Source: an uncultured Coriobacteriaceae bacterium
GTDB lineage: Bacteria; Actinomycetota; Coriobacteriia; Coriobacteriales; UMGS124
Assembly: GCA_900539345.1 (NCBI GenBank)
Contig: UQBS01000049.1
Location: 1 to 22,146 of the forward strand
DNA length: 22,146 nucleotides
Direction: 5' to 3'
The stretch's first letter is position 1. Every line of letters starts with the position of its first letter. The notes under the pieces were generated by a model. The model worked only from the letters and a program-made list of their open reading frames with translations. It was not told the origin of the DNA and did not search any database. Positions 7,074 through 14,370 of the stretch are shown in pieces. The translations under genes and the position numbers were made by a program.

Positions 7074-7931
7074 ATGGCAGAGAACGTACCTGCCGACGGC
7101 AACGTAATGCGCGCCGGCGATACCAGCAAGCTTGCTCAGAATGACATGAGCAGCGTCAAGCACGTCATCGGCGTTGTGTCTGGCAAGGGCGGCGTGGGCA
7201 AGTCGCTCGTCTCCGGCCTCATCGCCGCCGACGCCGCGCGCAAGGGCCTCAAGGTCGGCATCCTCGACGCCGACATCACCGGCCCCACCATCCCCCACAT
7301 GTTCGGCTTCAACCACGTGGGCATCACCGCGCAGAACAACCTCCTCGTGCCTGCTCGCACCAAGGAAGGCATCGAGGTCATGTCGATCAACCTGTTGCTG
7401 CGCAACCCCGACGACCCGGTGATTTGGCGCGGCCCCGTCATCGGCGGTTGCGTCAAGCAGTTCTGGAACGAAGTCGTCTGGGGCGAGCTCGACGTGCTCG
7501 TCGTCGACATGCCTCCCGGAACGGGCGACGTGGCCCTCACCGTGTTCCAGTCCATCCCGGTTGACGGCGTCGTCATCGTCGCCTCCCCGCAGGACCTTGT
7601 GGCCACCATCGTGGGCAAGGCTGTGAACATGGCCAAGTCCATGGACGTGCCCGTGCTCGGCCTTGTCGAGAACATGAGCTACTTTGAGTGCCCCGACTGC
7701 GGCAAGAAGCACTACATCTTCGGTGACAGCCACATCGACGAGGTCGCCGAGAAGTACGGCGTCGACGTCCTGGCCCGCCTGCCCATGAACCCCGACTTCG
7801 CCGCCATGTGCGACGAGGGCAAGGTCATGGACATCCCCAACCCCGGCATCGACGCCGAGAAGCTGCTTGACAAGGCCGCTTCCGTCAAGGTTGCCTCCTC
7901 GCTCGTGGGCGGTTGGACCGTCGCCGAGTAA
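7074..7931 (+). CDS. mrp: Mrp/ApbC/NBP35-family Fe-S cluster carrier ATPase
   Basis: This 285-residue P-loop ATPase of the Mrp/NBP35 class is thought to bind and hand over iron-sulfur clusters as a homodimer in the cytoplasm. The deviant Walker A GKGGVGKS is at 37-44, DADITGPTIPHMFG follows as the switch I region, and VVDMPPGTGD is the Walker B/switch II block. The cysteine pair C206-x2-C209 (CPDC), which bridges the cluster in this family, is present. The N-terminal 30 residues are short and polar, with no DUF59/MIP18 domain. The ribosome-binding site AAGGAGAGG (7055-7063) is ten bases before the ATG. The following flavoprotein gene starts 27 bases after the stop, so they are probably co-transcribed. 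Location next to moaA fits, since MoaA needs two clusters, but no specific client is shown. Confidence 0.9.
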   Translation: MAENVPADGNVMRAGDTSKLAQNDMSSVKHVIGVVSGKGGVGKSLVSGLIAADAARKGLKVGILDADITGPTIPHMFGFNHVGITAQNNLLVPARTKEGIEVMSINLLLRNPDDPVIWRGPVIGGCVKQFWNEVVWGELDVLVVDMPPGTGDVALTVFQSIPVDGVVIVASPQDLVATIVGKAVNMAKSMDVPVLGLVENMSYFECPDCGKKHYIFGDSHIDEVAEKYGVDVLARLPMNPDFAAMCDEGKVMDIPNPGIDAEKLLDKAASVKVASSLVGGWTVAE

Positions 7932-7958
7932 CGGCCCCGGCTTTCAGTAAGGATTGAT

Positions 7959-9149
7959 ATGAACTCTCCCCACATCATTGTCGTGGGGGCCGGCGCCTCG
8001 GGCTTGGCTTGCGCAATCGCCGCAGCCGAGTCCGGGGCGTCCGTTTCTGTCTTTGAGGCAGGCCCCCGCCCCGGACGCTCCATCATGGCCTCAGGCAACG
8101 GCCGCTGCAACTTCTGCAACGCCGACCTTGGAAGCGGCCGCTACAACGACCCGGTATTTGTCCAGCGTGCCTTCGAGGCGTGCGCGGATGGCCCCGTGCC
8201 TGAGGTTCTCGGCTTCTTCGAGCGCCTGGGCCTGTGGCATACCTGCGACGAGGAGGGACGCTACTTCCCCCGCTCGCGCTGTGCCGCCTCGGTGCTCGAC
8301 GTGCTGCTCAATCGTATCGACGAGTTGGGCGTGCGCCTGTGGATCGAGTCGCGCGTGAGCTCGGTTGCCTGCAGCGCCGGGCGTTGGACGGTCGAGCTTG
8401 AGGACGGGCAGACGTTTGAGGCTGACAAGGTGGTGTGGTGCGCGGGCGGCCAGTCGGCCGGCTTGCTTGCCGACATGTGCGACCTCGAGCTCTGCTTGCA
8501 GACGCGTGTCCTGTGCCCCATCGCGACCTCTCCCAAGCCTGCCCGCGACCTCGACGGCGCGCGCTTCACCTGCCGCGTCAGCGTGGAGCATGCAGGGGAA
8601 GCGGTGTTCAACGAGGTGGGCGAGGTGCTCATGCGCAAGTACGGCGTCTCGGGCATTGTCGTCTTCGACGCCTCGCGCTATGCCCACCCGGGCGACCGGC
8701 TTTCGATAGACCTTGCCCCCGAGATGGGCGAAGACGAGCTCCGCCGCGACCTGCTGCGCCGCGTCGAGGCCGCCGAGGCATCGGGCGATGTGGCATTTGC
8801 GCGTCTGCATCTGCTTGACGGCACCGTTCAGCCCAAGGTGGCCGCGCACTTGATGGAGCGCGTGTGCGGCCGCGACGGCGATCGACCTTGCGACGTCGAC
8901 AGGCTCTGCAGCCTGCTGAAGAGGTGGGAGTTCCGTGTCGAATCCCTCATGGAGGGCGACCAGGCCCAGGTCACACGTGGCGGCATTGCGACCTCTCAGG
9001 TGGACCCGCTCACATTTGCATGCGCCGATGTGCCCGGGCTCTTCATCTGCGGTGAGGCCCTTGATGTGGACGGCATGTGCGGTGGATTGAACCTGGCGTG
9101 GGCTTGGGTCAGCGGCATGCACGCGGGAAGGGCAAGCGCGGTATCATAG
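7959..9149 (+). CDS. BaiN/HI0933-family NAD(P)/FAD-dependent oxidoreductase
   Basis: This 396-residue flavoprotein belongs to the HI0933/BaiN (YhiN-like) family. The FAD-binding dinucleotide fold starts at once with GAGASG (10-15), and the family hallmark GNGRCN is at 46-51. The C terminus has the second FAD motif GLFICGEALDVDGMCGG followed by LAWAWVSG, also typical. The length fits the family (about 390-420). Characterised relatives are few: BaiN of Clostridium scindens was linked to bile acid 7-dehydroxylation, but most members have no known substrate, so no substrate should be assigned here. The ATG follows TAAGGATTGAT, with AAGGA as a moderate ribosome-binding site. It lies 27 bases after the mrp-type gene and probably shares its transcript. 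Confidence 0.88.
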   Translation: MNSPHIIVVGAGASGLACAIAAAESGASVSVFEAGPRPGRSIMASGNGRCNFCNADLGSGRYNDPVFVQRAFEACADGPVPEVLGFFERLGLWHTCDEEGRYFPRSRCAASVLDVLLNRIDELGVRLWIESRVSSVACSAGRWTVELEDGQTFEADKVVWCAGGQSAGLLADMCDLELCLQTRVLCPIATSPKPARDLDGARFTCRVSVEHAGEAVFNEVGEVLMRKYGVSGIVVFDASRYAHPGDRLSIDLAPEMGEDELRRDLLRRVEAAEASGDVAFARLHLLDGTVQPKVAAHLMERVCGRDGDRPCDVDRLCSLLKRWEFRVESLMEGDQAQVTRGGIATSQVDPLTFACADVPGLFICGEALDVDGMCGGLNLAWAWVSGMHAGRASAVS

Positions 9150-9150
9150 G

Positions 9151-9163
9151 CACGACTGTCGTG
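9151..9163. promoter_or_regulatory. Perfect 13-base dyad, possible operator
   Basis: CACGAC-T-GTCGTG is a perfect dyad with a single central base, starting one base after the stop of the BaiN-type gene. The centre is too short for a full hairpin and no T-run follows, so a protein-binding site is more plausible than a terminator. It sits just upstream of the structured leader at 9174-9277. Confidence 0.35.
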
Positions 9164-9173
9164 ATAGCAACTC

Positions 9174-9277
9174 GGGAGCTGCTGCGATGAGACAGTCGAG
9201 GGCGATGTGCGCGAGTTGCGCGCTGTCTTCGGCGGTCTGGTTGCAGCAGCTCCCCGCTAATTTTACAGGGAGCGCCG
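9174..9277 (+). promoter_or_regulatory. Structured leader with mutually exclusive stems covering the ribosome-binding site; riboswitch-like
   Basis: A perfect 12-bp stem, GGGAGCTGCTGC (9174-9185) with GCAGCAGCTCCC (9243-9254), closes a 57-base domain. That domain has two further nested stems: AGACAG/CTGTCT (9190-9195 with 9223-9228) and GCGC/GCGC (9209-9212 with 9218-9221). The 3' half of the long stem, GCTCCC (9249-9254), can instead pair perfectly with GGGAGC (9268-9273), which includes the ribosome-binding site AGGGAG of the next gene. One conformation frees the site and the other hides it. The pairings are seen directly; ligand control is inferred. I see no hallmark of FMN, cobalamin, TPP, SAM or T-box leaders. 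A protein-binding leader, an RNA thermometer or coincidence are alternatives. Confidence 0.55.
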
Positions 9278-10942
9278 ATGATCGAGATACGCAACCTCAA
9301 GCTCGCCCTTTCCGGTGGCAAGGCGACGGGCGTCGCCTATGACGCCGACCTGCTCCGTCTGGCTGTGAGCCGCAAGCTGGGCGTCGACGTCTCCGACATC
9401 GACGCCTGCAGCATGGCCCGTCGCGCCGTCGATGCCCGCAAGCGCGGCGACGTCCACTACGTCGCGAGCGTGCGTGCTTCGCTGCACGAGGGCGCCGCTT
9501 GTGAGGAACGCCTCGTTGCAAGCCTGGCGACCAACGATGTCGTGCTTGCCAAGGAGGCCTCCTACGAGGCGCCCAAGCTCGAGGCCGGCCATACGGTCGC
9601 GCGCCCCGTCGTTGTGGGCGCGGGCCCTGCAGGCCTGTTTGCCGCGCTCAGCCTGGCACAGGCGGGCATGGCGCCCATCCTCATCGAGCGCGGCGCTCCT
9701 GCCGAGCAGCGCAGCCGCGACGTGGCGAAGTTCGCCGCGACCGGCAAGCTCAATACGCAGAGCAACATCCAGTTCGGCGCAGGCGGTGCCGGCACCTTTT
9801 CCGACGGCAAGCTCACCACGGGCACGAACGCCCCCGAGCATGCATGGATCCTGAAGACGTTCGTCGAGGCGGGCGCCTCGTCGGACATCCTCTGGCAGGC
9901 GATGCCCCATATCGGAAGCGACGTGCTTCCCGGTGTGGTGGACAAGCTCGTCGAGCGCATCCGCGAGGCCGGAGGCGACGTGCGCTGGTACACGAGGATG
10001 TGCGAGCTCGTCGTTGAGCAGGGCTGCCTTGCAGGCGTGCGTGTGGCCGTCGAGGCGCCCGGCCGCCCCGCCAAGTTCGAGGAAATCCGCTGCTCGCAGG
10101 CGATCCTCGCGTGCGGACACTCTGCCCGCGACGTGTTCTCCCAGCTCAAAGAGCAGGGTCTTACCCTCGAGCCCAAGGTCTTCTCCATGGGTGTGCGTAT
10201 CGAGCATCCCCAGAACATGATCAACAAGGTCCAGTACGGCGGCATCGCTAACAGCGACGCGCTGCCCGTGGCCTCCTACAAGCTCAGCTGCCACCTCAAG
10301 GACGGCAGGGGCGTTTACAGCTTCTGCATGTGCCCCGGCGGCACGATCGTGGCCGCGGCGAGCGAGGAGGGCGGCGTCGTCACGAACGGCATGAGCGAGT
10401 TTGCCCGCGACGGCCGCAACGCCAACTCCGGCTTTCTGGCCAACGTCCTTCCCGAAGACATCCCCGGCATCGCCGACGATCCGCTTGCCGGCGTCGCACT
10501 CCAGCGCCGCTGCGAGCAGGCCGCCTTTGCGGCCGGCGGCGGGGATTACAAGGCGCCCGCCCAGCTTCTTACCGATTTCCGCGCCAAGGTCGCCTCGCGC
10601 GGTGCGGGGCACGTCCAGCCTACCTATCCTCTGGGCGTGAAGTGGGGCAGCGTCGGCAAGTGCCTGCCCGATTTCGTCGACCGCGCGCTTCGTGCGGCCG
10701 TCCCCATCTTCGCCAAGCGCCTTGAGGGATTCGACCGCATGGACGCCGTGCTCACCGGTGTGGAGACGCGCTCCTCGTCGCCGGTGCGTATCGTGCGTCG
10801 CTCCGACGACCTCGTGAGCGTCGACGTCGAGGGCCTGTACCCCTGCGGTGAGGGAGCGGGCTATGCCGGCGGCATCATGAGCGCCGCAGCCGACGGCCTG
10901 CGTTGCGCCGCCGGCGTGGTCCGCGCCGCCAACGCCCGTTAG
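9278..10942 (+). CDS. COG2509-type FAD-dependent dehydrogenase, uncharacterised
   Basis: This 554-residue flavoprotein resembles the uncharacterised FAD-dependent dehydrogenase family COG2509. Residues 1-100 are a small alpha/beta N-terminal domain typical of the family. FAD binding follows with VVVGAGPAGLFAAL (111-124) and an acidic end of strand two at IER. Other blocks are the glycine-rich SNIQFGAGGAGTFSDGKLT, ACGHSARDVF, FSMGVRIEHP, SFCMCPGGTIVAA and, near the end, GLYPCGEGAGYAGGIMSAAADG, which contacts the flavin. No membrane segment is seen, so it is probably cytoplasmic. The substrate of the family is not established to my knowledge. The ATG is preceded by AGGGAG with a five-base spacer, and this site can be masked by an upstream segment (see 9174-9277). 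It is the second flavoprotein in a row but belongs to a different family from the one before. Confidence 0.85.
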   Translation: MIEIRNLKLALSGGKATGVAYDADLLRLAVSRKLGVDVSDIDACSMARRAVDARKRGDVHYVASVRASLHEGAACEERLVASLATNDVVLAKEASYEAPKLEAGHTVARPVVVGAGPAGLFAALSLAQAGMAPILIERGAPAEQRSRDVAKFAATGKLNTQSNIQFGAGGAGTFSDGKLTTGTNAPEHAWILKTFVEAGASSDILWQAMPHIGSDVLPGVVDKLVERIREAGGDVRWYTRMCELVVEQGCLAGVRVAVEAPGRPAKFEEIRCSQAILACGHSARDVFSQLKEQGLTLEPKVFSMGVRIEHPQNMINKVQYGGIANSDALPVASYKLSCHLKDGRGVYSFCMCPGGTIVAAASEEGGVVTNGMSEFARDGRNANSGFLANVLPEDIPGIADDPLAGVALQRRCEQAAFAAGGGDYKAPAQLLTDFRAKVASRGAGHVQPTYPLGVKWGSVGKCLPDFVDRALRAAVPIFAKRLEGFDRMDAVLTGVETRSSSPVRIVRRSDDLVSVDVEGLYPCGEGAGYAGGIMSAAADGLRCAAGVVRAANAR

Positions 10943-10975
10943 GCTCTTTCCGGGCGTGTGACCTCCATACGCCCG
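10932..10975 (+). repeat. Alternating inverted repeats before uvrA
   Basis: CGGGCGT (10951-10957) can pair either with ACGCCCG at 10932-10938, inside the end of the upstream gene, or with ACGCCCG at 10969-10975. Each gives a 7-bp stem. The downstream hairpin is followed only by TTGCAATT, so termination would be weak. The uvrA ribosome-binding site (10985-10990) stays outside both stems. Confidence 0.35.
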
Positions 10976-10984
10976 TTGCAATTA

Positions 10985-10990
10985 GAGGTG
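10985..10990 (+). promoter_or_regulatory. Ribosome-binding site that decides the uvrA start
   Basis: GAGGTG lies six bases before the ATG at 10997. It favours this start over a possible in-frame start at 10958, which would overlap the hairpin region and extend the protein beyond the usual UvrA N terminus. Confidence 0.65.
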
Positions 10991-10996
10991 CATGCA

Positions 10997-13867
10997 ATGA
11001 CACAAGAAAACATCGTCATCCGAGGTGCGCGCGAGCACAACCTCAAGGATGTCTCGCTTGAGATCCCCCGCGACAAGCTCGTGGTCATCACGGGCCTTTC
11101 CGGTTCGGGCAAGAGCTCGCTGGCCTTCGACACCATCTTCGCCGAGGGTCAGCGCCGCTATGTCGAGTCGCTCTCGAGCTATGCCCGCATGTTCTTGGGA
11201 CAGATGGACAAGCCCGACGTCGACAGCATCGAGGGCTTGTCCCCGGCCGTCTCCATCGACCAGAAGACGACGTCGAAAAACCCCCGCTCCACTGTGGGCA
11301 CGGTGACGGAAATCTACGACTACCTGCGACTTCTGTACGCCCGCATCGGTACGCCGCACTGCCCTGAGTGCGGGCGTGTCATCGAGCGCCAGACGACCGA
11401 CCAGGTCGCCGACAAGATCGCCCAGGCAGCTGCGGGTCGCAAGGCGCTGGTTCTGGCGCCTGTCGTGCGCGGCCGCAAGGGCGAGTACACGAAGCTTTTC
11501 GAGGATCTGCGTGCCGAGGGCTTTGCCCGTGTGCGTGTCGACGGCGAGGTCATCCGCCTCGACGACCAGGAAAGCGTGACGCTCGACAAGAAGTTCAAGC
11601 ACACCATCGAGGTCGTCGTCGACCGTATCGCCGTCAAGGACGGGTCGCTGGGCCGCATCGCCCAGGCTGTCGAGACGGCAACGCGCCTGGCCCAGGGCAA
11701 CGTCGCCGTCTGGCTCATGGAGGAAGGGGAGCGCCCCGGCGAGCTGCTCGAATACTCGCTTGCCCTGGCGTGCCCCCAGCACGGCCACTCTATCGACGAC
11801 CTGCAGCCGCGTGACTTCTCGTTCAACGCCCCCTACGGCGCGTGCCCCGAGTGCGACGGCCTGGGCGTCCACCGCGTCATCGACGTCGACCACCTGGTGA
11901 GCGCGCCCGACAAGCCCATCGGCCACGGTGCCCTGGGCAACATCTTCAACATGAGCAACTATTGGCCGCAGGTGCTCGACGCCGTTGCCGTGCATCTGGG
12001 CTATGACCCCGACGTCACCTGGAACGAGATCTCCCCGGCCGACCGCACGGTGTTCATCGAGGGCTTGGGCGACAAGAAGATCGACGTCTCCTATCGCACG
12101 CTCGACGGGCGCGACACGGGCTGGCAGGCGACCTTCCCGGGCCTTGCGAACATTTTGATGACGCGCTACACCGAGTCGGACAACGAGAAGCTGCGCGAGC
12201 GCATTGAGCCGTTCATCATCGAACAGCCCTGCTCCTCGTGCCACGGCGCCCGCCTCAAGCCCGAGATCCTTGCCGTCACGGTGGGCGACAAGTCCATCTA
12301 CGACGTGTGCTGCATGTCCACAAGGGACGCCCTGGCATTCTTCGAGGGCCTTACCCTGACCGAGCGCGAGAGCTTCATCGGCGCGCGCATCGTCAAGGAG
12401 ATCGTGGAGCGTCTGCGCTTCCTGGTGGACGTGGGCCTGGGTTATCTCACGCTTGAGCGCTCAGCCACGACCCTTTCGGGCGGTGAGGCACAGCGCATCC
12501 GCCTGGCCACGCAGATCGGTGCCGGCCTCATGGGCGTGCTCTACATCCTCGACGAGCCCAGCATCGGCCTTCACCAGCGAGACAATGACCGCCTCATCGC
12601 CACGCTGCGCCACCTGCGCGACCTGGGCAACACGGTCGTGGTGGTGGAGCACGACGAGGACACCATCCGCGCGGCCGACTTCGTGGTGGACATGGGCCCG
12701 GGCGCCGGCGAGCGCGGCGGCCAGGTGGTTGCGGCCGGCACGCCCGCGCAGATTGCCGCCTCGTCTGAGTCGCTTACCGGTGCCTATCTGCGCGGATCGT
12801 GCATGATCGAGCTGCCCCAGGAGCGCCGCCGCCCCGAGCGCGGCTCCATCACGCTGCGCGGCGCCACTGCCAACAACCTCAAGGACGTCACCGTGAGCGT
12901 TCCCATCGGCACTCTCACGGTGGTGACGGGCGTCTCCGGTTCGGGCAAAAGCTCGCTGGTAACCGACACACTGGCCCCTGCGCTCACCAACGCCATCCAG
13001 CGCTCCATGCGTCCCGTCGGCCCCTACAAGGGCCTCGAGGGGCTCGAGCTCATCGACAAGGTCATCGACATCGACCAGACCCCCATCGGGCGCACGCCGC
13101 GCTCGAACCCTGCCACCTACATCGGCCTGTGGGACGATCTGCGCAACCTCTTTGCGAGCGTCCCGGAGTCCAAGGCCCGCGGTTACGCCCCCGGCCGTTT
13201 CAGCTTCAACGTGTCGGGCGGCCGCTGCGAGGCGTGCAAGGGCGACGGCCAGATCAAGATTGAAATGCACTTCTTGCCCGACGTGTACGTGCCCTGCGAG
13301 CAGTGCGGCGGCAAGCGCTACAACCGCGAGACGCTCCAGGTGCTCTATCGCGGCAAGTCGATCTCCGATGTGCTCGAGATGACCGTGGAGGAGGCCCTTG
13401 TCTTCTTTGCGGCCATCCCCTCCATCAAGCGCAAGCTCCAGACCCTGCACGACGTGGGCCTGGGCTATGTGCGCCTGGGCCAGCCTGCCACGACGCTTTC
13501 GGGCGGCGAGGCGCAGCGCGTGAAGCTTGCCAAGGAGTTGCACCGCAGGCAGACCGGCAAGACGTTCTACATCCTTGACGAGCCTACCACGGGCCTGCAC
13601 TTCGAGGACGTTCGCCAGCTTCTCATCGTGCTGCAGCGCCTCGTTGACGCCGGCAACACGGTGCTTGTCATCGAGCACAACCTCGACGTCATCAAGGTGG
13701 CCGACCATATAATCGACCTTGGTCCCGAGGGCGGCGACGGCGGCGGCACGATTGTCGCGACCGGCACCCCCGAGGAGGTCTGCACGGTCCCCGAGAGCAT
13801 CACGGGACGGTTCCTCGCGCCCATTCTCGAGCGCGACCGCGCCCGCATGGAAGGACGTATGCAATGA
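10997..13867 (+). CDS. uvrA: Excinuclease ABC subunit A (UvrA)
   Basis: UvrA is the dimeric damage-sensing ATPase of nucleotide excision repair that hands DNA to UvrB. The 956-residue protein has the normal length (about 940-960) and begins with the typical IVIRGAREHNLKD. It carries two ABC modules: Walker A at 33-40 (GLSGSGKS) and 645-652 (GVSGSGKS), with two LSGGEAQR signatures and Walker B blocks ILDEPSIGLH and ILDEPTTGLH. Zinc ligands include C122/C125 near the N terminus and the C-terminal zinc module C744/C747 with C767/C770. In the first zinc module one CxxC pair appears as CPQH, with histidine replacing a cysteine; variation here is common in actinobacteria. The stop overlaps the next start in ATGA, so translation is probably coupled. 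uvrB is 6 kb away on the other strand. Confidence 0.97.
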   Translation: MTQENIVIRGAREHNLKDVSLEIPRDKLVVITGLSGSGKSSLAFDTIFAEGQRRYVESLSSYARMFLGQMDKPDVDSIEGLSPAVSIDQKTTSKNPRSTVGTVTEIYDYLRLLYARIGTPHCPECGRVIERQTTDQVADKIAQAAAGRKALVLAPVVRGRKGEYTKLFEDLRAEGFARVRVDGEVIRLDDQESVTLDKKFKHTIEVVVDRIAVKDGSLGRIAQAVETATRLAQGNVAVWLMEEGERPGELLEYSLALACPQHGHSIDDLQPRDFSFNAPYGACPECDGLGVHRVIDVDHLVSAPDKPIGHGALGNIFNMSNYWPQVLDAVAVHLGYDPDVTWNEISPADRTVFIEGLGDKKIDVSYRTLDGRDTGWQATFPGLANILMTRYTESDNEKLRERIEPFIIEQPCSSCHGARLKPEILAVTVGDKSIYDVCCMSTRDALAFFEGLTLTERESFIGARIVKEIVERLRFLVDVGLGYLTLERSATTLSGGEAQRIRLATQIGAGLMGVLYILDEPSIGLHQRDNDRLIATLRHLRDLGNTVVVVEHDEDTIRAADFVVDMGPGAGERGGQVVAAGTPAQIAASSESLTGAYLRGSCMIELPQERRRPERGSITLRGATANNLKDVTVSVPIGTLTVVTGVSGSGKSSLVTDTLAPALTNAIQRSMRPVGPYKGLEGLELIDKVIDIDQTPIGRTPRSNPATYIGLWDDLRNLFASVPESKARGYAPGRFSFNVSGGRCEACKGDGQIKIEMHFLPDVYVPCEQCGGKRYNRETLQVLYRGKSISDVLEMTVEEALVFFAAIPSIKRKLQTLHDVGLGYVRLGQPATTLSGGEAQRVKLAKELHRRQTGKTFYILDEPTTGLHFEDVRQLLIVLQRLVDAGNTVLVIEHNLDVIKVADHIIDLGPEGGDGGGTIVATGTPEEVCTVPESITGRFLAPILERDRARMEGRMQ

Positions 13868-14370
13868 CGCGCGGCAAACGCGAGCAAGCAGGTTCGAAAA
13901 CCAACGCCATGCGCGCGCTCGACAACGCGGGCATCGCCTATGAGTACCTTGCCTACGAGGTAGAAGACGAGACGAGCACGGGCATCGGCGTGCGCGTCGC
14001 GCTCGCCACGGGCGAGGACCCCGACGCCAGCTTCAAGACGCTCGTGTGCGTCTCGCCGCGCAAGACCTACTCGGTCTTCTGCATCCCCGTCGCCTGCGAG
14101 CTCGACCTCAAGAAGGCGGCGCGTGCGGCAGGTGAGAAGTCGCTGACGCTGCTCAACTGGCACGACCTGCCGGCAGTGACCGGGTATGTGCGCGGCGGCA
14201 CGTCGCCGCTGGGCATGAAGAAGGAGTTTCCCACGTTCATCGACGAGACCGCCCAGCTCTTTGACCGCATCTCGATTTCGGGCGGCAAGATCGGCGCGAA
14301 GCTTGTCCTCGACCCTGTGGAGCTTGCGAGCTTCTGCCATGCGGCATTTCTCGATTTGGTGGAGGGATGA
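13864..14370 (+). CDS. ybaK: Cys-tRNA(Pro)/Cys-tRNA(Cys) deacylase, YbaK/EbsC family
   Basis: This 168-residue protein belongs to the YbaK/EbsC branch of the prolyl-tRNA editing superfamily. These enzymes act in trans to remove cysteine wrongly attached to tRNA(Pro). Length (about 155-170) and blocks match: FKTLV with the conserved lysine K58, the block at 107-120 with GYVRGGTSPLG, and ISISGGKIGAKLVLDP near the end. The start overlaps the uvrA stop by four bases (ATGA). Its own stop overlaps the start of the MurJ-type gene. The tight packing suggests one polycistronic message with uvrA, murJ and uup rather than a functional link to DNA repair. The symbol is by family resemblance; biochemical specificity is inferred. 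Confidence 0.9.
   Translation: MTRGKREQAGSKTNAMRALDNAGIAYEYLAYEVEDETSTGIGVRVALATGEDPDASFKTLVCVSPRKTYSVFCIPVACELDLKKAARAAGEKSLTLLNWHDLPAVTGYVRGGTSPLGMKKEFPTFIDETAQLFDRISISGGKIGAKLVLDPVELASFCHAAFLDLVEG

Noticed and set aside
9174..9277. Known FMN, cobalamin, TPP or T-box leader
   Set aside because: The conserved boxes I know for these classes are not visible; only the generic switch architecture is.
9263..10981. Minus-strand open frame of 572 codons opposite the COG2509-type gene
   Set aside because: It mirrors a well-conserved flavoprotein exactly, has no recognisable motif and is best explained by GC-rich codon bias.
12461..13864. Minus-strand open frame of 467 codons opposite uvrA
   Set aside because: UvrA motifs are intact on the plus strand through the whole stretch; the antisense product is low-complexity.
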